DNA of 64,000 bases from Kribbella antiqua (GTDB lineage Bacteria > Actinomycetota > Actinomycetes > Propionibacteriales > Kribbellaceae), in NCBI RefSeq assembly GCF_004345665.1, contig NZ_SLWR01000011.1, positions 124,001 to 188,000 on the forward strand. Direction: 5' to 3'. The position numbers were made by a program, and so were the translations under genes. Positions 24,658 to 35,597 of the stretch are shown piece by piece. The notes under the pieces are model-generated. The model made no database searches and was not told where the DNA came from. It saw only the letters and a list, made by a program, of their open reading frames with translations. The first letter of the stretch is position 1; the number at the start of each line of letters is the position of its first letter.

Positions 24658-25286
24658 CCGGGGTAATCCGTTGTGAGGATCACGGTGAGCCGGTCCTTCT
24701 TCATGTTGTCCAGGGCGTCCTTGGTCCGGTTGATGCCGAGGTCCCGGGCGAGCTGGGCAGCTGCGTCCTGCATGCCCGGCGGGTAGTACACGGTGCTGCC
24801 GGCAATCTTGCCGTGCCAGTTGTCGGCACCGGTCACCGTCCAGCCGAGCTGCCGCGCCCGGCCGGCCACCGAGTCGGCCAGGCCCTTCCGCGCGGTGTTG
24901 TTGTAGACCTCCACCGCGGGCCGCTGGTCCGGCGGGATGGTGGTCGGCTGCGTCGCAGGGGGCTGCGTGGCAGGAGGCTGCGTCGCGGGCGGCTGGGTGG
25001 TGGCCGGCGGCTCAGTAGTCTCCGAAGGCGCGGGAGTCGGCGTAGGAGTAGGCGTAGTGGCCTCGGCAGACGGCTTCGGCACGCTGGCCACGATCGTCGA
25101 CGGCCCACCGCTCGGCTTGGACGAAGGCGATGGAGATGGCGACCGCGTGGCAGCGGTGGAGTCGGCCGTGCTGTTGTTGCCGCGTGTGCCGAACAGCACC
25201 AGCAGGCCGGCGACGATCGCGACGACGGCGAGCACAGCAACGAGGGACGAGAGGACCTGACCCCTGTCGCCACGAGGGCGGGGCAT
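24654..25286 (-). CDS. Cell-envelope protein with LytR C-terminal (LytR_C) domain
   Basis: 210 residues from ATG 25286. A short cytoplasmic start (MPRPRGDRG) is followed by one membrane helix (about 13-33), a Ser/Pro/Thr-rich linker containing four PPATQ-type repeats (about 95-125), and a C-terminal LytR_C domain (VEVYNNTARKGLADSVAGRARQLGW...). The domain faces outward. It starts 3 bp after the DUF3263 gene, a pair common in actinomycetes. Its TGA stop (24654-24656) lies within the terminal TCAA of TnpB copy 2. Confidence 0.8.
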   Translation of the reverse strand: MPRPRGDRGQVLSSLVAVLAVVAIVAGLLVLFGTRGNNSTADSTAATRSPSPSPSSKPSGGPSTIVASVPKPSAEATTPTPTPTPAPSETTEPPATTQPPATQPPATQPPATQPTTIPPDQRPAVEVYNNTARKGLADSVAGRARQLGWTVTGADNWHGKIAGSTVYYPPGMQDAAAQLARDLGINRTKDALDNMKKDRLTVILTTDYPG

Positions 25287-25288
25287 CT

Positions 25289-25597
25289 TCAGACCTCGAT
25301 GCCCAAACGGCGGGCGGAGCGGGCGCGCTGGCGGGCGGCGCGCAACCGGCGCAGCCGCTTGACCAGCAGCGGGTCGTGAGCGAGGGCCTCCGGCCGGTCG
25401 ATCAGCGCGTTCAGCACCTGGTAGTAGCGGGTCGCGGACATCTGGAACTGGTCCCGGATCGCCTGCTCCTTCGCACCGGCGTACTTCCACCAGTGCCGCT
25501 CGAAGGCAAGGATCGCGCCGTCACGCTCCGAGAGTCCGGCAACGGCCGGCGCGGCAGCTTCGGCTGGGCCGGGAGAGCTGGCATTGGCGCTGTCCAT
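25289..25597 (-). CDS. DUF3263 family protein
   Basis: 102 residues from ATG 25597. LSERDGAILAFERHWWKYAGAKEQAIRDQFQMSATRYYQVLNALIDRPEAL is the full DUF3263 domain and looks like a small helix-turn-helix fold. The C-terminus is very Arg-rich (KRLRRLRAARQRARSARR), which would suit nucleic acid binding. Function unknown in the family. Just upstream of and co-oriented with the LytR_C gene. Confidence 0.85.
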   Translation of the reverse strand: MDSANASSPGPAEAAAPAVAGLSERDGAILAFERHWWKYAGAKEQAIRDQFQMSATRYYQVLNALIDRPEALAHDPLLVKRLRRLRAARQRARSARRLGIEV

Positions 25598-25746
25598 CTG
25601 CTGCTGACTCCTGTGCGGTCGGTGATCGTCCGTCCGCGCTCCACTGTACGTGCTGAACAACAGCGATGTCATTCACCGGTCAGGCGACACGGAACGTGTC
25701 GCCGGGCGGACGGCCGGACCTGCCCCACTCTGGCAGGATCTTTCAA

Positions 25747-27150
25747 GTGAGCTCAACTCTCTCCAGCGTGGCGCTGGTGGAAGAGCTGCAGGCCAAAAGC
25801 CGTGAGGTGGACCCGCTGGTCAACGCCATCTGCACGCCCAACCCCGCCGCTCTCACTCAGGCCGCCCAACTCGACGCCGAGCGTGACGACGGGCGGGTCC
25901 GCGGCCCGCTGCACGGCGTACCGGTCCTGGTCAAGGACAACATCGACACCGCCGATCTGCCGACCACAGCCGGCTCGCTGGCGCTGGCCGACCAGCCACC
26001 GCCGCCCAACGACGCTCCGCTCGTACGACGACTGCGCGAGGCGGGTTGCGTCGTACTGGGCAAGACCAACCTGAGCGAGTGGGCCAACTTCCGCGGCTCG
26101 GCGTCATCGTCCGGTTGGAGCGCGTACGGCGGTCTGACGCGCAACCCGTATGCACTCAACCGCTCGGCAGGCGGCTCCTCGAGCGGATCGGGCGCAGCCG
26201 TCGCCGCAGGGCTCGCAGACCTCGCAGTGGGTACGGAGACCAACGGCTCCATCGTCTGCCCGGCCGCACTGAACGGCATCGTCGGCCTGAAGCCCACGGT
26301 GGGGCTAATCCCACAGCAGGGCATCGTGCCGATCTCACACTCGCAGGACACCGCCGGACCGATGACCAGAACGGTCTCCCAGGCTGCTGCCCTACTGACG
26401 GTCCTCACTGGTGGCTCTACCGACTACAGCGAGCACTGCCGTGGTGAGGACCTCAGCGACGTGCGGATCGGCGTACCGCGTGGACCGCTGTGGGGCTACT
26501 CGACTGGGCTCGACGAGGTCACCGAGCAGGCGCTGGAACTGCTCAGCCGGTGTGGCGCGACTCTGGTGGACCACCTGTCGTTGCCGAACCCAGGCGGCGA
26601 CGAGGACCAACTGCAGGTACTGGCACACGAGCTGAAGGTCGACCTGGCCGCCTACCTGGCTACCCGCGCGCCCGGCGGACCACGCACGCTGGACGACCTG
26701 ATCGCGTTCAACAAGGAGCACGCGGACGTCGAGCTCAAGTGGTTCGGTCAGGAGCTTTTCGAAAGGGCCGCGGCCACCGAAGGCCTCGACACCCCGATCT
26801 ACGTCGCCTCGAGGCTGGCCGCGCTCCGGGCCGGTCGCGACGGCATCGACAACCTGCTGCGGGAGAACCAGCTCGACGCTCTCGTCACTCCGTCGTACTC
26901 ACCGGCCTGGACGATCGATCTGGTCAACGGCGACCACGTGCTCGGCAGCTCCTCCTCACACGCCGCCCTGGCCGGTTACCCACTGATCTCGGTGCCCTCC
27001 GGACTGGTCGCCGGACTGCCGGTCGGAATCACCTTCAGCGGCACCGGCCGGAGTGACGCCACGCTCATTCGCTTGGCTCATGCGTTCGAAACCGCGAGAA
27101 TCAAGGCAGCCGGACCGTTCCCGACCCCGGAGTTCACACAGTGGGTGTAG
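25747..27150 (+). CDS. Amidase (amidase signature family)
   Basis: 467 residues from GTG 25747, eight bases after AGGA. The Ser-cisSer-Lys triad is visible: K63 (LVKDNID), cis-Ser about S144-145 (AGGSSSGSG) and nucleophile S168 (TETNGSIVCPA). The remainder is typical of stand-alone amidases rather than GatA, as no gatB or gatC is near. It would hydrolyse a small carboxylic amide in the cytoplasm. The next gene starts 10 bp before its stop, so the two are coupled. Confidence 0.88.
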   Translation: MSSTLSSVALVEELQAKSREVDPLVNAICTPNPAALTQAAQLDAERDDGRVRGPLHGVPVLVKDNIDTADLPTTAGSLALADQPPPPNDAPLVRRLREAGCVVLGKTNLSEWANFRGSASSSGWSAYGGLTRNPYALNRSAGGSSSGSGAAVAAGLADLAVGTETNGSIVCPAALNGIVGLKPTVGLIPQQGIVPISHSQDTAGPMTRTVSQAAALLTVLTGGSTDYSEHCRGEDLSDVRIGVPRGPLWGYSTGLDEVTEQALELLSRCGATLVDHLSLPNPGGDEDQLQVLAHELKVDLAAYLATRAPGGPRTLDDLIAFNKEHADVELKWFGQELFERAAATEGLDTPIYVASRLAALRAGRDGIDNLLRENQLDALVTPSYSPAWTIDLVNGDHVLGSSSSHAALAGYPLISVPSGLVAGLPVGITFSGTGRSDATLIRLAHAFETARIKAAGPFPTPEFTQWV

Positions 27151-28142
27151 ATCGCGTCAGGTGGGGCATCGTTGCTACTGGCAACATCTCCACGTCGTTC
27201 ACGAGGGACCTGAAGCTGCTCGCCGACCAGGCCGTGGTGACCGCCGTCGCGTCCCGGTCCCAGTCGAACGCGGACCGGTTCGCCGCCGAATTCGGCATCG
27301 AGCACGCGTACGACGACTACCGCCGGCTGATCGAGTCCGGCACGGTCGACGCGCTCTACATCGGCACGCCGCACCCCCAGCACTACGCCGTCGCCCGCGC
27401 CGCCCTGCAGGCGGGAATCGCGGTGCTGTGCGAGAAGCCGGTCACGCTGACCGCCAAGCAGGCCCGCGACCTGATCGCGGTCGCGACCGAACACCGGACG
27501 CTGTTCGCCGAAGCGATGTGGATGCGGACGAATCCCGTCATCCAGGCGCTCTTCAAAGACCTCGAGAGCGGTGTGATCGGCGAGCCTCTGCAGGTCAACG
27601 CGGACTTCGCCTTCTACAAGCCGTCGCTACCGACGCGCCTGCTCGACCCGGCGCTGGGCGGCGGCTCGCTGATGGACGGCGGCATCTACCCGATGACGTT
27701 CACCTACATGGCGCTCGGCCGGCCCGCCGAGGTCAAAGCGGTCGGTGCACTCAACGAGGACGGCGTCGACCTGAATGTGGCGATGGCCTGGCGATACGAC
27801 TCCGGCGCGGTCGCGGCCCTCACCTGCGGCCTGCGTTCGCAGAACCCGTGGACCGCCTCGGTGAGCGGCCCGGAGGGCAGTTTGTTGCTTCCGCACCGCT
27901 TCCACCACCCCGAGTACTACGTGCGCAGTACGGCGGCCGGCCAGGAGCGGATCGACGTACCGGCGCATGGGCTTGGGTACCACTATGAAGCGGCCGAAGT
28001 GATGCGGGCGCTGCGCGACGGGGCGGTGGAGGTCCCGTCGCTGCCGCATGCCGCGACGATCGAGATCCTCGAGCTGCTCGACGAGACCCGTAGACAGATC
28101 GGGGTCAGCTACCCCGGTGACGACGAATACCTGGGGCGATGA
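27141..28142 (+). CDS. Gfo/Idh/MocA family oxidoreductase
   Basis: 333 residues from GTG 27141, overlapping the amidase end. The N-terminal Rossmann fold has GIVATGNISTSF as its dinucleotide loop, then DALYIGTPHPQHY and CEKPVTLTAKQA, which holds the EKP motif. The C-terminal part has GGGSLMDGGIYPM, typical of dimeric dihydrodiol-dehydrogenase-like members. It likely oxidises a sugar or cyclitol with NAD(P). In a run with amidase, otsA and an FGGY kinase. Confidence 0.88.
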   Translation: MGVDRVRWGIVATGNISTSFTRDLKLLADQAVVTAVASRSQSNADRFAAEFGIEHAYDDYRRLIESGTVDALYIGTPHPQHYAVARAALQAGIAVLCEKPVTLTAKQARDLIAVATEHRTLFAEAMWMRTNPVIQALFKDLESGVIGEPLQVNADFAFYKPSLPTRLLDPALGGGSLMDGGIYPMTFTYMALGRPAEVKAVGALNEDGVDLNVAMAWRYDSGAVAALTCGLRSQNPWTASVSGPEGSLLLPHRFHHPEYYVRSTAAGQERIDVPAHGLGYHYEAAEVMRALRDGAVEVPSLPHAATIEILELLDETRRQIGVSYPGDDEYLGR

Positions 28143-28148
28143 CAGCAG

Positions 28149-29532
<1,384 letters not shown>

Positions 29533-29546
<14 letters not shown>

Positions 29547-30960
29547 CGGCCGGATCCTAGCGCTGGATCTCGGCACCTCGTCGGCGCGTGCGCTGGTGTT
29601 GTCCGCGGTCGACGCCGCCCCGGTTCCGGGCGCGTTGGCGCGGTACAAGATCTCACCGACGTACGCGACCGGCGGCTCGGCGACGCTCGACCTGCACGAA
29701 TACGTCGAGGGCCTGCTCGGCTGCCTGGACGAGCTCCAGCAGAACGGGCACCTGGACGACATCGGCGCGATCGTGCTGTCCTCGCAGTGGCACTCGATCG
29801 TTGCTCTAGACAACAAAGGCTCAGCGGTCACTCCGGTGATCACCTGGGCCGACACCCGGGCCGTATCGCTCGACCTCGGATCGTCCTTCGACGAGCACGC
29901 CTTCCACGCAAGGACAGGCTCCTGGCTGCACCGGCTCTACTGGACCCGCCGGATCCCGTGGCTGCTGTCCGAGGGCTCGCCGGCCGGCTTCGCGGGACTG
30001 CCCGATCTGGTGCTCGAGCGCCTCACCGGTGAGCGGGTGACCTCGGTCTCGATCGCTTCCGGGACCGGCACGCTCGACCTCGCGCACGGCTCGTACGACG
30101 AGGAGGCCCTCGACATCGCCGGGGTCAAAGCCGACCGATTGCCGCCGATCGTGCCCACCGGCTGGACCGGGTCGTTGTCGTCGGAGTTCGGACGCCGCTG
30201 GCCGGGGCTGGTCGGCGTACCGGTGCATCCACCGACCGGCGACGGCGCCGCGTCCAACGTCGGGACCGGTGGGTACGACGAGACGACGGCGGCAGTGACG
30301 GTGGGGACGTCGGCCGCCGTGCGGGTGGTGCATCCGATCGACGACGCGCCTGAGCTGCCGTGGGAGTTGTGGCGGTACCGGGTGGACGACAAGCGTGCCG
30401 TGACCGGGATGGCCTTCTCCGCGGCCGGGAACCTCCACGCGTGGCTTACCGGCGTACTGCAGCTGGATTCCGACGAGCCGACCGGCATCGAGATCGGGTC
30501 GTCGCGGGTGATCGCGGCTCCGTTCCAGGCCGGCACGAGACCACCGGAGACCGTCGCGAGCGGATCGGGCGTCTACTTCGGCCTGTCCTTCGACGACACC
30601 GCTGCGGACCTCCTCGCGGCGTCCTTGCAGGGCGCGTCGCTGGAGATCGACCGCGGGCTACGGATGCTCGACTCGCTCTTCGGCCGTCAGCTGCAGGTCG
30701 TCCTCGGCGGTGGCGGTATCGACGCCTCCGCCTGGTGGCGCCGTTGCCTCACCGCCACCTTCGCCCGCCCGACCACAGTCTGCGCCGAAGCCGAAGTAGG
30801 CGCCCGCGGTGCCGCAGCCATCGCCCTCGGCCTGTCCCCGGACCCAGGCGGGGAACACCTCACTCCCGCCCCTGCCGAGGTCGACCGAGTCCACACCCTC
30901 CGCCCCCGCTACACAGCCCTCCGCGAACTCGCCGTCAAAGCCTCGAGAGAGCTGGGTTGA
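29533..30960 (+). CDS. FGGY-family carbohydrate kinase (gluconokinase-like)
   Basis: 475 residues. [15 protein letters not shown] is the first phosphate loop, QWHSI and TWADTRA the sugar contact region, [12 protein letters not shown] the second domain motif, and [14 protein letters not shown] the adenosine motif. The overall pattern is closest to gluconate kinases among FGGY proteins, but substrate is not fixed by sequence alone. It starts inside the 3' end of otsA (14-bp overlap) and ends at TGATG with the next gene. Confidence 0.82.
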
Positions 30961-31292
30961 TGCCGTACAACACCGACATCGAAGCGATGCTCGACGCCGA
31001 CGTCGTGGCCCTCGCCGCAACGACCTTTGTCGCGGTGTTCACCGGCGTCGGGCTCGGAGAGGAGACTGCCTCCGGACGCGTCCGCAAGCATCTGCGCGCC
31101 ACCTTCGGCAATCCCCGATGGAGCGCTCCGGACGGACGCATCTACGACGCGGTGGCACTCCAGACGATCTTGCTCTGGGAACGAGCCGGCGTGGCCGGCC
31201 GGATGCTCAGCGGTGTCCTGCAACTGCTCCCCCGCGGCGCCCGCCTCCTCGACGCCCCCGACCCAATCGCCGCTCTCCGCGAGTTGCTCTGA
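30960..31292 (+). CDS. Hypothetical protein
   Basis: 110 residues, starting on the A of the kinase stop (TGATG), which supports translation as part of that operon. Predominantly helical with a hydrophobic ALAATTFVAVFTGVGLG segment that is short for a membrane span. No motif recognised. It might be a small partner of the preceding kinase; nothing in the sequence shows this. Confidence 0.6.
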   Translation: MPYNTDIEAMLDADVVALAATTFVAVFTGVGLGEETASGRVRKHLRATFGNPRWSAPDGRIYDAVALQTILLWERAGVAGRMLSGVLQLLPRGARLLDAPDPIAALRELL

Positions 31293-31379
31293 GCGACCAG
31301 ACCGTACTGCGTTGGCGGTACGGCAGGAATACGGCGGCAGGACGACGCCGAGCTTGGCGCGAACACGTACTGTGAGGGA

Positions 31380-32657
31380 ATGGGCGCGCTGCTGCGGTTC
31401 TGCCGCGACTTCAAGTGGCACCCGTTGGCGGTCGACCACGCTCTCGCGCTGATCGTCCTGGCGATCTGCCTGATGGTGCCGGGTGGCCGGCACGTCGGTG
31501 AGCGGATCGAGCTGACACCGACGTTGGTGGCGCTTTCCGTGGTGGCCGCCGTCGCACTCGCCGTCCGGCGGTTCGCGCCGCTGGTGGTGCTCGGCGTGAC
31601 CACGTTCGTCGCGACCTTGTACGCGATCATCGCGCAGGGCAAAGGCCCGATCGCCCTGTTCATGGCCTGCGCGGTGTATACCGTCGTACTGCAGAAGGAC
31701 CGGAAGACCCGTTCGATCGCGGTCGTCGCGGTGGCGGTCACCACCATGGTCGCGGACTCCCTGTTCGTCGACGGGAACTTCCTGGACAACCTGGGGATGA
31801 CCTTCCTGGTGCTGTTCGCGGGCGCGGTCGGCGAGGCTGTCCGGTACCGGCGCGCCTATCTGCAGGAGCTGGAGGAGCGGGCGGTCCGCGCGGAGCAGTC
31901 GCGCGAGGAGGAGGCGCAGCGGCGGGTGATCGAGGAGCGGCTGCGGATCGCCCACGAGCTGCACGACGTGATCGCCCACCACATCGCGCTGATGAACGTG
32001 CAGTCCGGGGTCGCCGCGCACGTCCTGCGCAGCCAGCCGGAAGAGGCCGAGCGCGCGCTGACCCTGGTGCGTGAAGGCGGCCGGACGGTGCTGCAGGAGC
32101 TCACCGTGCTGCTCGGCGTACTGCGGCGTCAGGGCAGCTTGTTGCCGACAGCACCGGCACCTTCTCTGCTGGAGTTGGGATCGTTGATCGAGTCGTTCGC
32201 GGCCGCCGGGGTGAAGGTCGGCTGCGAGCCGCCCGACTCGATCGGCCCACTCCCCGACGTGATCGAGCTGACGGCATACCGCATCGTGCAGGAATCCCTC
32301 ACCAACGTCCTCAAACACGCTCCGGGTGCCGCGGCGCACGTCCGCCTCACCCGCCGCCCGGGCGCGTTGGCCGTCGACATCACCGACACCGGCCCGGCCG
32401 GGCCCACCGTGCCCTCCCTGCCGCTGGTCAGTGCCGGGCACGGTCTGCTGGGGATGCGTGAGCGAGTATCGGCTGTGGGTGGCGAGTTACGGACCGGACC
32501 TGAGCCCGGTGGAGGTTTTGGTGTGCATGCTGTGCTTCCTCTCGAGACGGGAGTCGTAGGTGACGATCCGGGTGCTGCTGGCCGACGACCAGACGCTGAT
32601 CCGCAGCGGGTTCCGGGTGCTGGTGAACTCAGCGCCCGATCTGGAGGTTGTCGCTGA
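31380..32657 (+). CDS. Two-component sensor histidine kinase (NarL-type, HisKA_3)
   Basis: 425 residues. Five or six membrane helices over about 20-150, then a coiled linker (LQELEERAVRAEQSREEEAQRRVIEERLRI) and the phosphoacceptor His in AHELHDVIAHHIALMNVQ. The ATPase part has a YRIVQESLTNVLKHA N-box and GHGLLGMRERV. The last 32 residues (after VLPLETG) overlap the response regulator gene by 98 bp in another frame and look unlike kinase sequence. A TAG in the regulator's frame directly before its GTG suggests an ancestral end there. Confidence 0.9.
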   Translation: MGALLRFCRDFKWHPLAVDHALALIVLAICLMVPGGRHVGERIELTPTLVALSVVAAVALAVRRFAPLVVLGVTTFVATLYAIIAQGKGPIALFMACAVYTVVLQKDRKTRSIAVVAVAVTTMVADSLFVDGNFLDNLGMTFLVLFAGAVGEAVRYRRAYLQELEERAVRAEQSREEEAQRRVIEERLRIAHELHDVIAHHIALMNVQSGVAAHVLRSQPEEAERALTLVREGGRTVLQELTVLLGVLRRQGSLLPTAPAPSLLELGSLIESFAAAGVKVGCEPPDSIGPLPDVIELTAYRIVQESLTNVLKHAPGAAAHVRLTRRPGALAVDITDTGPAGPTVPSLPLVSAGHGLLGMRERVSAVGGELRTGPEPGGGFGVHAVLPLETGVVGDDPGAAGRRPDADPQRVPGAGELSARSGGCR

Positions 32658-33261
32658 GGCGGCGAACGGCCGGGACGCGGTCGAGCTGGCCCGGACCGAG
32701 CGGGCCGACGTCATCCTGATGGACATCCGGATGCCGGAGCTGGATGGGCTCGCGGCGACCATGCAGATCAACGCGGACGAGGCGCTGGCCGGCGTGAAGG
32801 TGCTGATCCTGACCACGTTCGAGGTGGACGAGTACGTCTTCGAGGCGATCCGGGCCGGAGCCAGCGGCTTCCTCGGCAAGAGCGTCGAACCGGCCGAGCT
32901 GATCAACGCGATCCGGGTGGTCGCGCGCGGCGACGCGCTGCTCTCCCCGAAGGCCGTCCGCGGCCTGATGAACCGCTTCCTCGCCGAGCCGCGGGTCGGT
33001 CAGGATCTCGGCCCGTCCGTCCTCGACGTCCTCACCGACCGGGAGCGCGAGATCGTCAGCCTGGTCGCGCTCGGGCTGACGAACGACGAGATCGCCGAAC
33101 GCCTGGTGCTGTCTCCCTCGACCGCGAAGACGCACGTCAACCGCGCGATGGTGAAACTCGACTGCCGCGACCGCGCCCAGCTGGTCGTGCTCGCGTACCA
33201 AACCGGCCTGGTCCGTCCCGGTGCGACGCCGCCGGCTGCCGACGTACCGCAGCCGCAGTAG
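32560..33261 (+). CDS. Two-component response regulator (NarL/LuxR family)
   Basis: 233 residues from GTG 32560. Receiver domain with ADDQ acidic pair, phosphoacceptor D in ILMDIRMP, and K in LGKSVEPAEL; LuxR-type HTH at the C-terminus (LTDREREIVSLVALGLTNDEIAERLVLSPSTAKTHVNRAMVKL). Partner of the preceding kinase. The next gene, an MMPL transporter, starts about 80 bp downstream and is a likely target by position only. Confidence 0.93.
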   Translation: MTIRVLLADDQTLIRSGFRVLVNSAPDLEVVAEAANGRDAVELARTERADVILMDIRMPELDGLAATMQINADEALAGVKVLILTTFEVDEYVFEAIRAGASGFLGKSVEPAELINAIRVVARGDALLSPKAVRGLMNRFLAEPRVGQDLGPSVLDVLTDREREIVSLVALGLTNDEIAERLVLSPSTAKTHVNRAMVKLDCRDRAQLVVLAYQTGLVRPGATPPAADVPQPQ

Positions 33262-33342
33262 TTCGTACGGCATCCGCAGTACGACGAGAAGCCCACGCCT
33301 GACCGACGCGGGCTACAACGGCCGGGCGGAACGATCGGCTGC

Positions 33343-35538
33343 ATGGCTACCTTCCTCTACCGGCTCGGCCGGTTCGCTTTCCGCCGGCGTCGGCTGGTGG
33401 TGCTGGTGTGGCTTGGTCTGCTGGCCACCGGAGTCGCCGGTGCGGCCACTCTGTCCGGTCCGACCGCCGACGCCTTCTCGATCCCGGGGACCGAGTCGCA
33501 GCGCGCGGCCGACCTGCTCGGTCAGCGGTTCCCGCAGGCCGGTGCCGACGCGGGTTCGGCGCGGATCGTCTTCCAGGCGCCCGACGGCCAGAAGCTCGCG
33601 GACCCGGCCAACGCCGCGCAGGTGCGCCAGTCGCTGGCCCGGATCACCGACGCCCCACAGGTGGCCCGAGTTCTGGATCCCTTTACCGCCAAGGCGATCT
33701 CTGCCGATGGCCGCACTGGCTATGCCCAGGTGACGTACGACGTACGCGCCCAGGAGGTGACGCCCGAGGCGCAGGAGGCGGTGGCCACCGCGGTCGAACC
33801 GGCGCGCGCCGCCGGCCTCACGGTCGAGTACGGCGGCGACGCCATGCAGGTGCAGGACGAGCAGAGCCTGACCGAGGTGATCGGTCTCGGTGTGGCCGCG
33901 GTCGTCCTGCTGATCACGTTCGGCTCCCTGATCGCCGCCGGCCTACCGTTGCTGTCAGCAATCATCGGGATCGGCATCGGGGTCTCCGCGATCACCGCCG
34001 CGACCGGCTTCATGGACATCGGCTCCGGTACGCCGATCCTGGCGTTGATGATCGGGCTGGCGGTGTCGATCGACTATGCGTTGTTCATCATGTCGCGCTA
34101 CCGGCACGAGCTGAGCACCGGCCTGGAGCCCGAGGAGGCGGTCGGACGCGCGGTCGGCACGGCCGGGTCGGCGGTGGTCTTCGCCGGGTTGACCGTGGTG
34201 ATCGCGCTCGCCGGGTTGTTCGTCGTCGACATCCCGTTCCTGACCCAGATGGGTCTGGCCGCCGCGTTCACCGTCGTACTGGCCGTCGCGATCGCTGTCA
34301 CGCTGCTGCCCGCGCTGCTGGGCTTCGCCGGCCGACGGGTCCTGGGCGGCCGGATCCCAGGTCTGCGCTCTGGTGATCCCGAGGCATCCGGACGGATGTC
34401 CGCCGGGCGCCGGTGGGGCCGGTTCGTCACCCGGCGGCCGGTGGCAGTGCTGCTGGTGACGGTGCTCGGCCTTGGTGCGCTGGCGATCCCGGCGACCGAC
34501 CTCGAACTCGGGCTGCCCGACGACAGCACCGCTGCGCCCGATTCCACCCAGCGCAAGGCATACGACCTGCTCTCCGAGGGCTTCGGCCCCGGGTTCAACG
34601 GTCCGCTGATGGTGGTCGTCGACGCGGCCGGATCGGCCGATCCTCAGACTGCGGCCAGCGCCACAGCGACCGCCGTGCGCGGACTTGCGGACGTGACGAT
34701 GGTGACGCCGCCGACGTTCAATCCGGCCGGGGACACCGCGCTCCTGACGGTGATTCCGGCCAGCGGCCCGAGTACGACGCAGACGCGCGACCTGGTCCAG
34801 GCGATCCGGGCGTTGCCGGAGAACGACAGTACGGAGGTGGCCGTGACCGGCGCGACCGCGATCAGCATCGACATCTCGGACAAACTCCGCGATGCACTGG
34901 TGCCCTACCTGGCGCTGGTGGTCGGGCTCGCGTTCCTGCTGCTGATGCTGGTCTTCCGGTCCTTGCTGGTGCCGCTCAAGGCGACGCTCGGCTTCCTGCT
35001 CACGGTCGCGGCGACGTTCGGTGCTGTGGTCGCCGTGTTCCAGTGGGGCTGGCTGGCCGGCCTGTTCGGCATCGACGGGCAGACCGGACCGGTGATGAGC
35101 ATGCTGCCGATCTTCCTGGTCGGCGTTGTCTTCGGCCTCGCGATGGACTACCAGATCTTCCTCGTCACTCGGATGCGGGAGGAACACGTCCACGGCACCG
35201 CACCCCGTACCGCCGTGGTGGACGGGTTCGCCCACGGCGCCCGCGTCGTCACGGCGGCCGCGGTCATCATGACCGCCGTCTTCTCCGGCTTCATCCTCTC
35301 CGGCCAGACCCTCATCCGCGAGATGGGCTTCGGGCTCGCACTCGCCGTCGCCATCGATGCCTTCGTCGTACGGATGACGATCGTCCCCGCCGTGATGGCC
35401 CTCCTCGGCCGGCACGCCTGGTACCTCCCGCGCTGGCTCGACCGCCTGCTCCCCAACGTCGACGTAGAAGGCGAAACCCTCCGCCACAACCTCCCAACCA
35501 CCCCCAACCCCCGAACCCCAGAACCAGCCATCCACTAA
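33343..35538 (+). CDS. MMPL/RND family membrane transporter
   Basis: 731 residues with twelve expected helices in two halves. After helix 1 comes a large outside loop (about 35-170), then GLAVSIDYALFIMSRYRHEL with the Asp-Tyr proton-relay pair of MMPL proteins; the second half repeats this in GLAMDYQIFLVTRMREE. Members export lipids or drugs, driven by protons. It follows a two-component system on the same strand, a common arrangement for drug-responsive efflux. The tail is Pro/Asn-rich. Confidence 0.92.
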   Translation: MATFLYRLGRFAFRRRRLVVLVWLGLLATGVAGAATLSGPTADAFSIPGTESQRAADLLGQRFPQAGADAGSARIVFQAPDGQKLADPANAAQVRQSLARITDAPQVARVLDPFTAKAISADGRTGYAQVTYDVRAQEVTPEAQEAVATAVEPARAAGLTVEYGGDAMQVQDEQSLTEVIGLGVAAVVLLITFGSLIAAGLPLLSAIIGIGIGVSAITAATGFMDIGSGTPILALMIGLAVSIDYALFIMSRYRHELSTGLEPEEAVGRAVGTAGSAVVFAGLTVVIALAGLFVVDIPFLTQMGLAAAFTVVLAVAIAVTLLPALLGFAGRRVLGGRIPGLRSGDPEASGRMSAGRRWGRFVTRRPVAVLLVTVLGLGALAIPATDLELGLPDDSTAAPDSTQRKAYDLLSEGFGPGFNGPLMVVVDAAGSADPQTAASATATAVRGLADVTMVTPPTFNPAGDTALLTVIPASGPSTTQTRDLVQAIRALPENDSTEVAVTGATAISIDISDKLRDALVPYLALVVGLAFLLLMLVFRSLLVPLKATLGFLLTVAATFGAVVAVFQWGWLAGLFGIDGQTGPVMSMLPIFLVGVVFGLAMDYQIFLVTRMREEHVHGTAPRTAVVDGFAHGARVVTAAAVIMTAVFSGFILSGQTLIREMGFGLALAVAIDAFVVRMTIVPAVMALLGRHAWYLPRWLDRLLPNVDVEGETLRHNLPTTPNPRTPEPAIH

Positions 35539-35597
35539 CGATCAGACGCCCGCCGTACGGCGTACTCCGCGAGCCGGAGCCGCCGCGACGGCTTCGG

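Noticed and set aside
24930-25060. CRISPR-like or satellite repeat in the LytR_C gene
   Set aside because: The short 15-bp periodicity encodes PPATQ repeats in a Pro/Thr linker and is part of the coding sequence.
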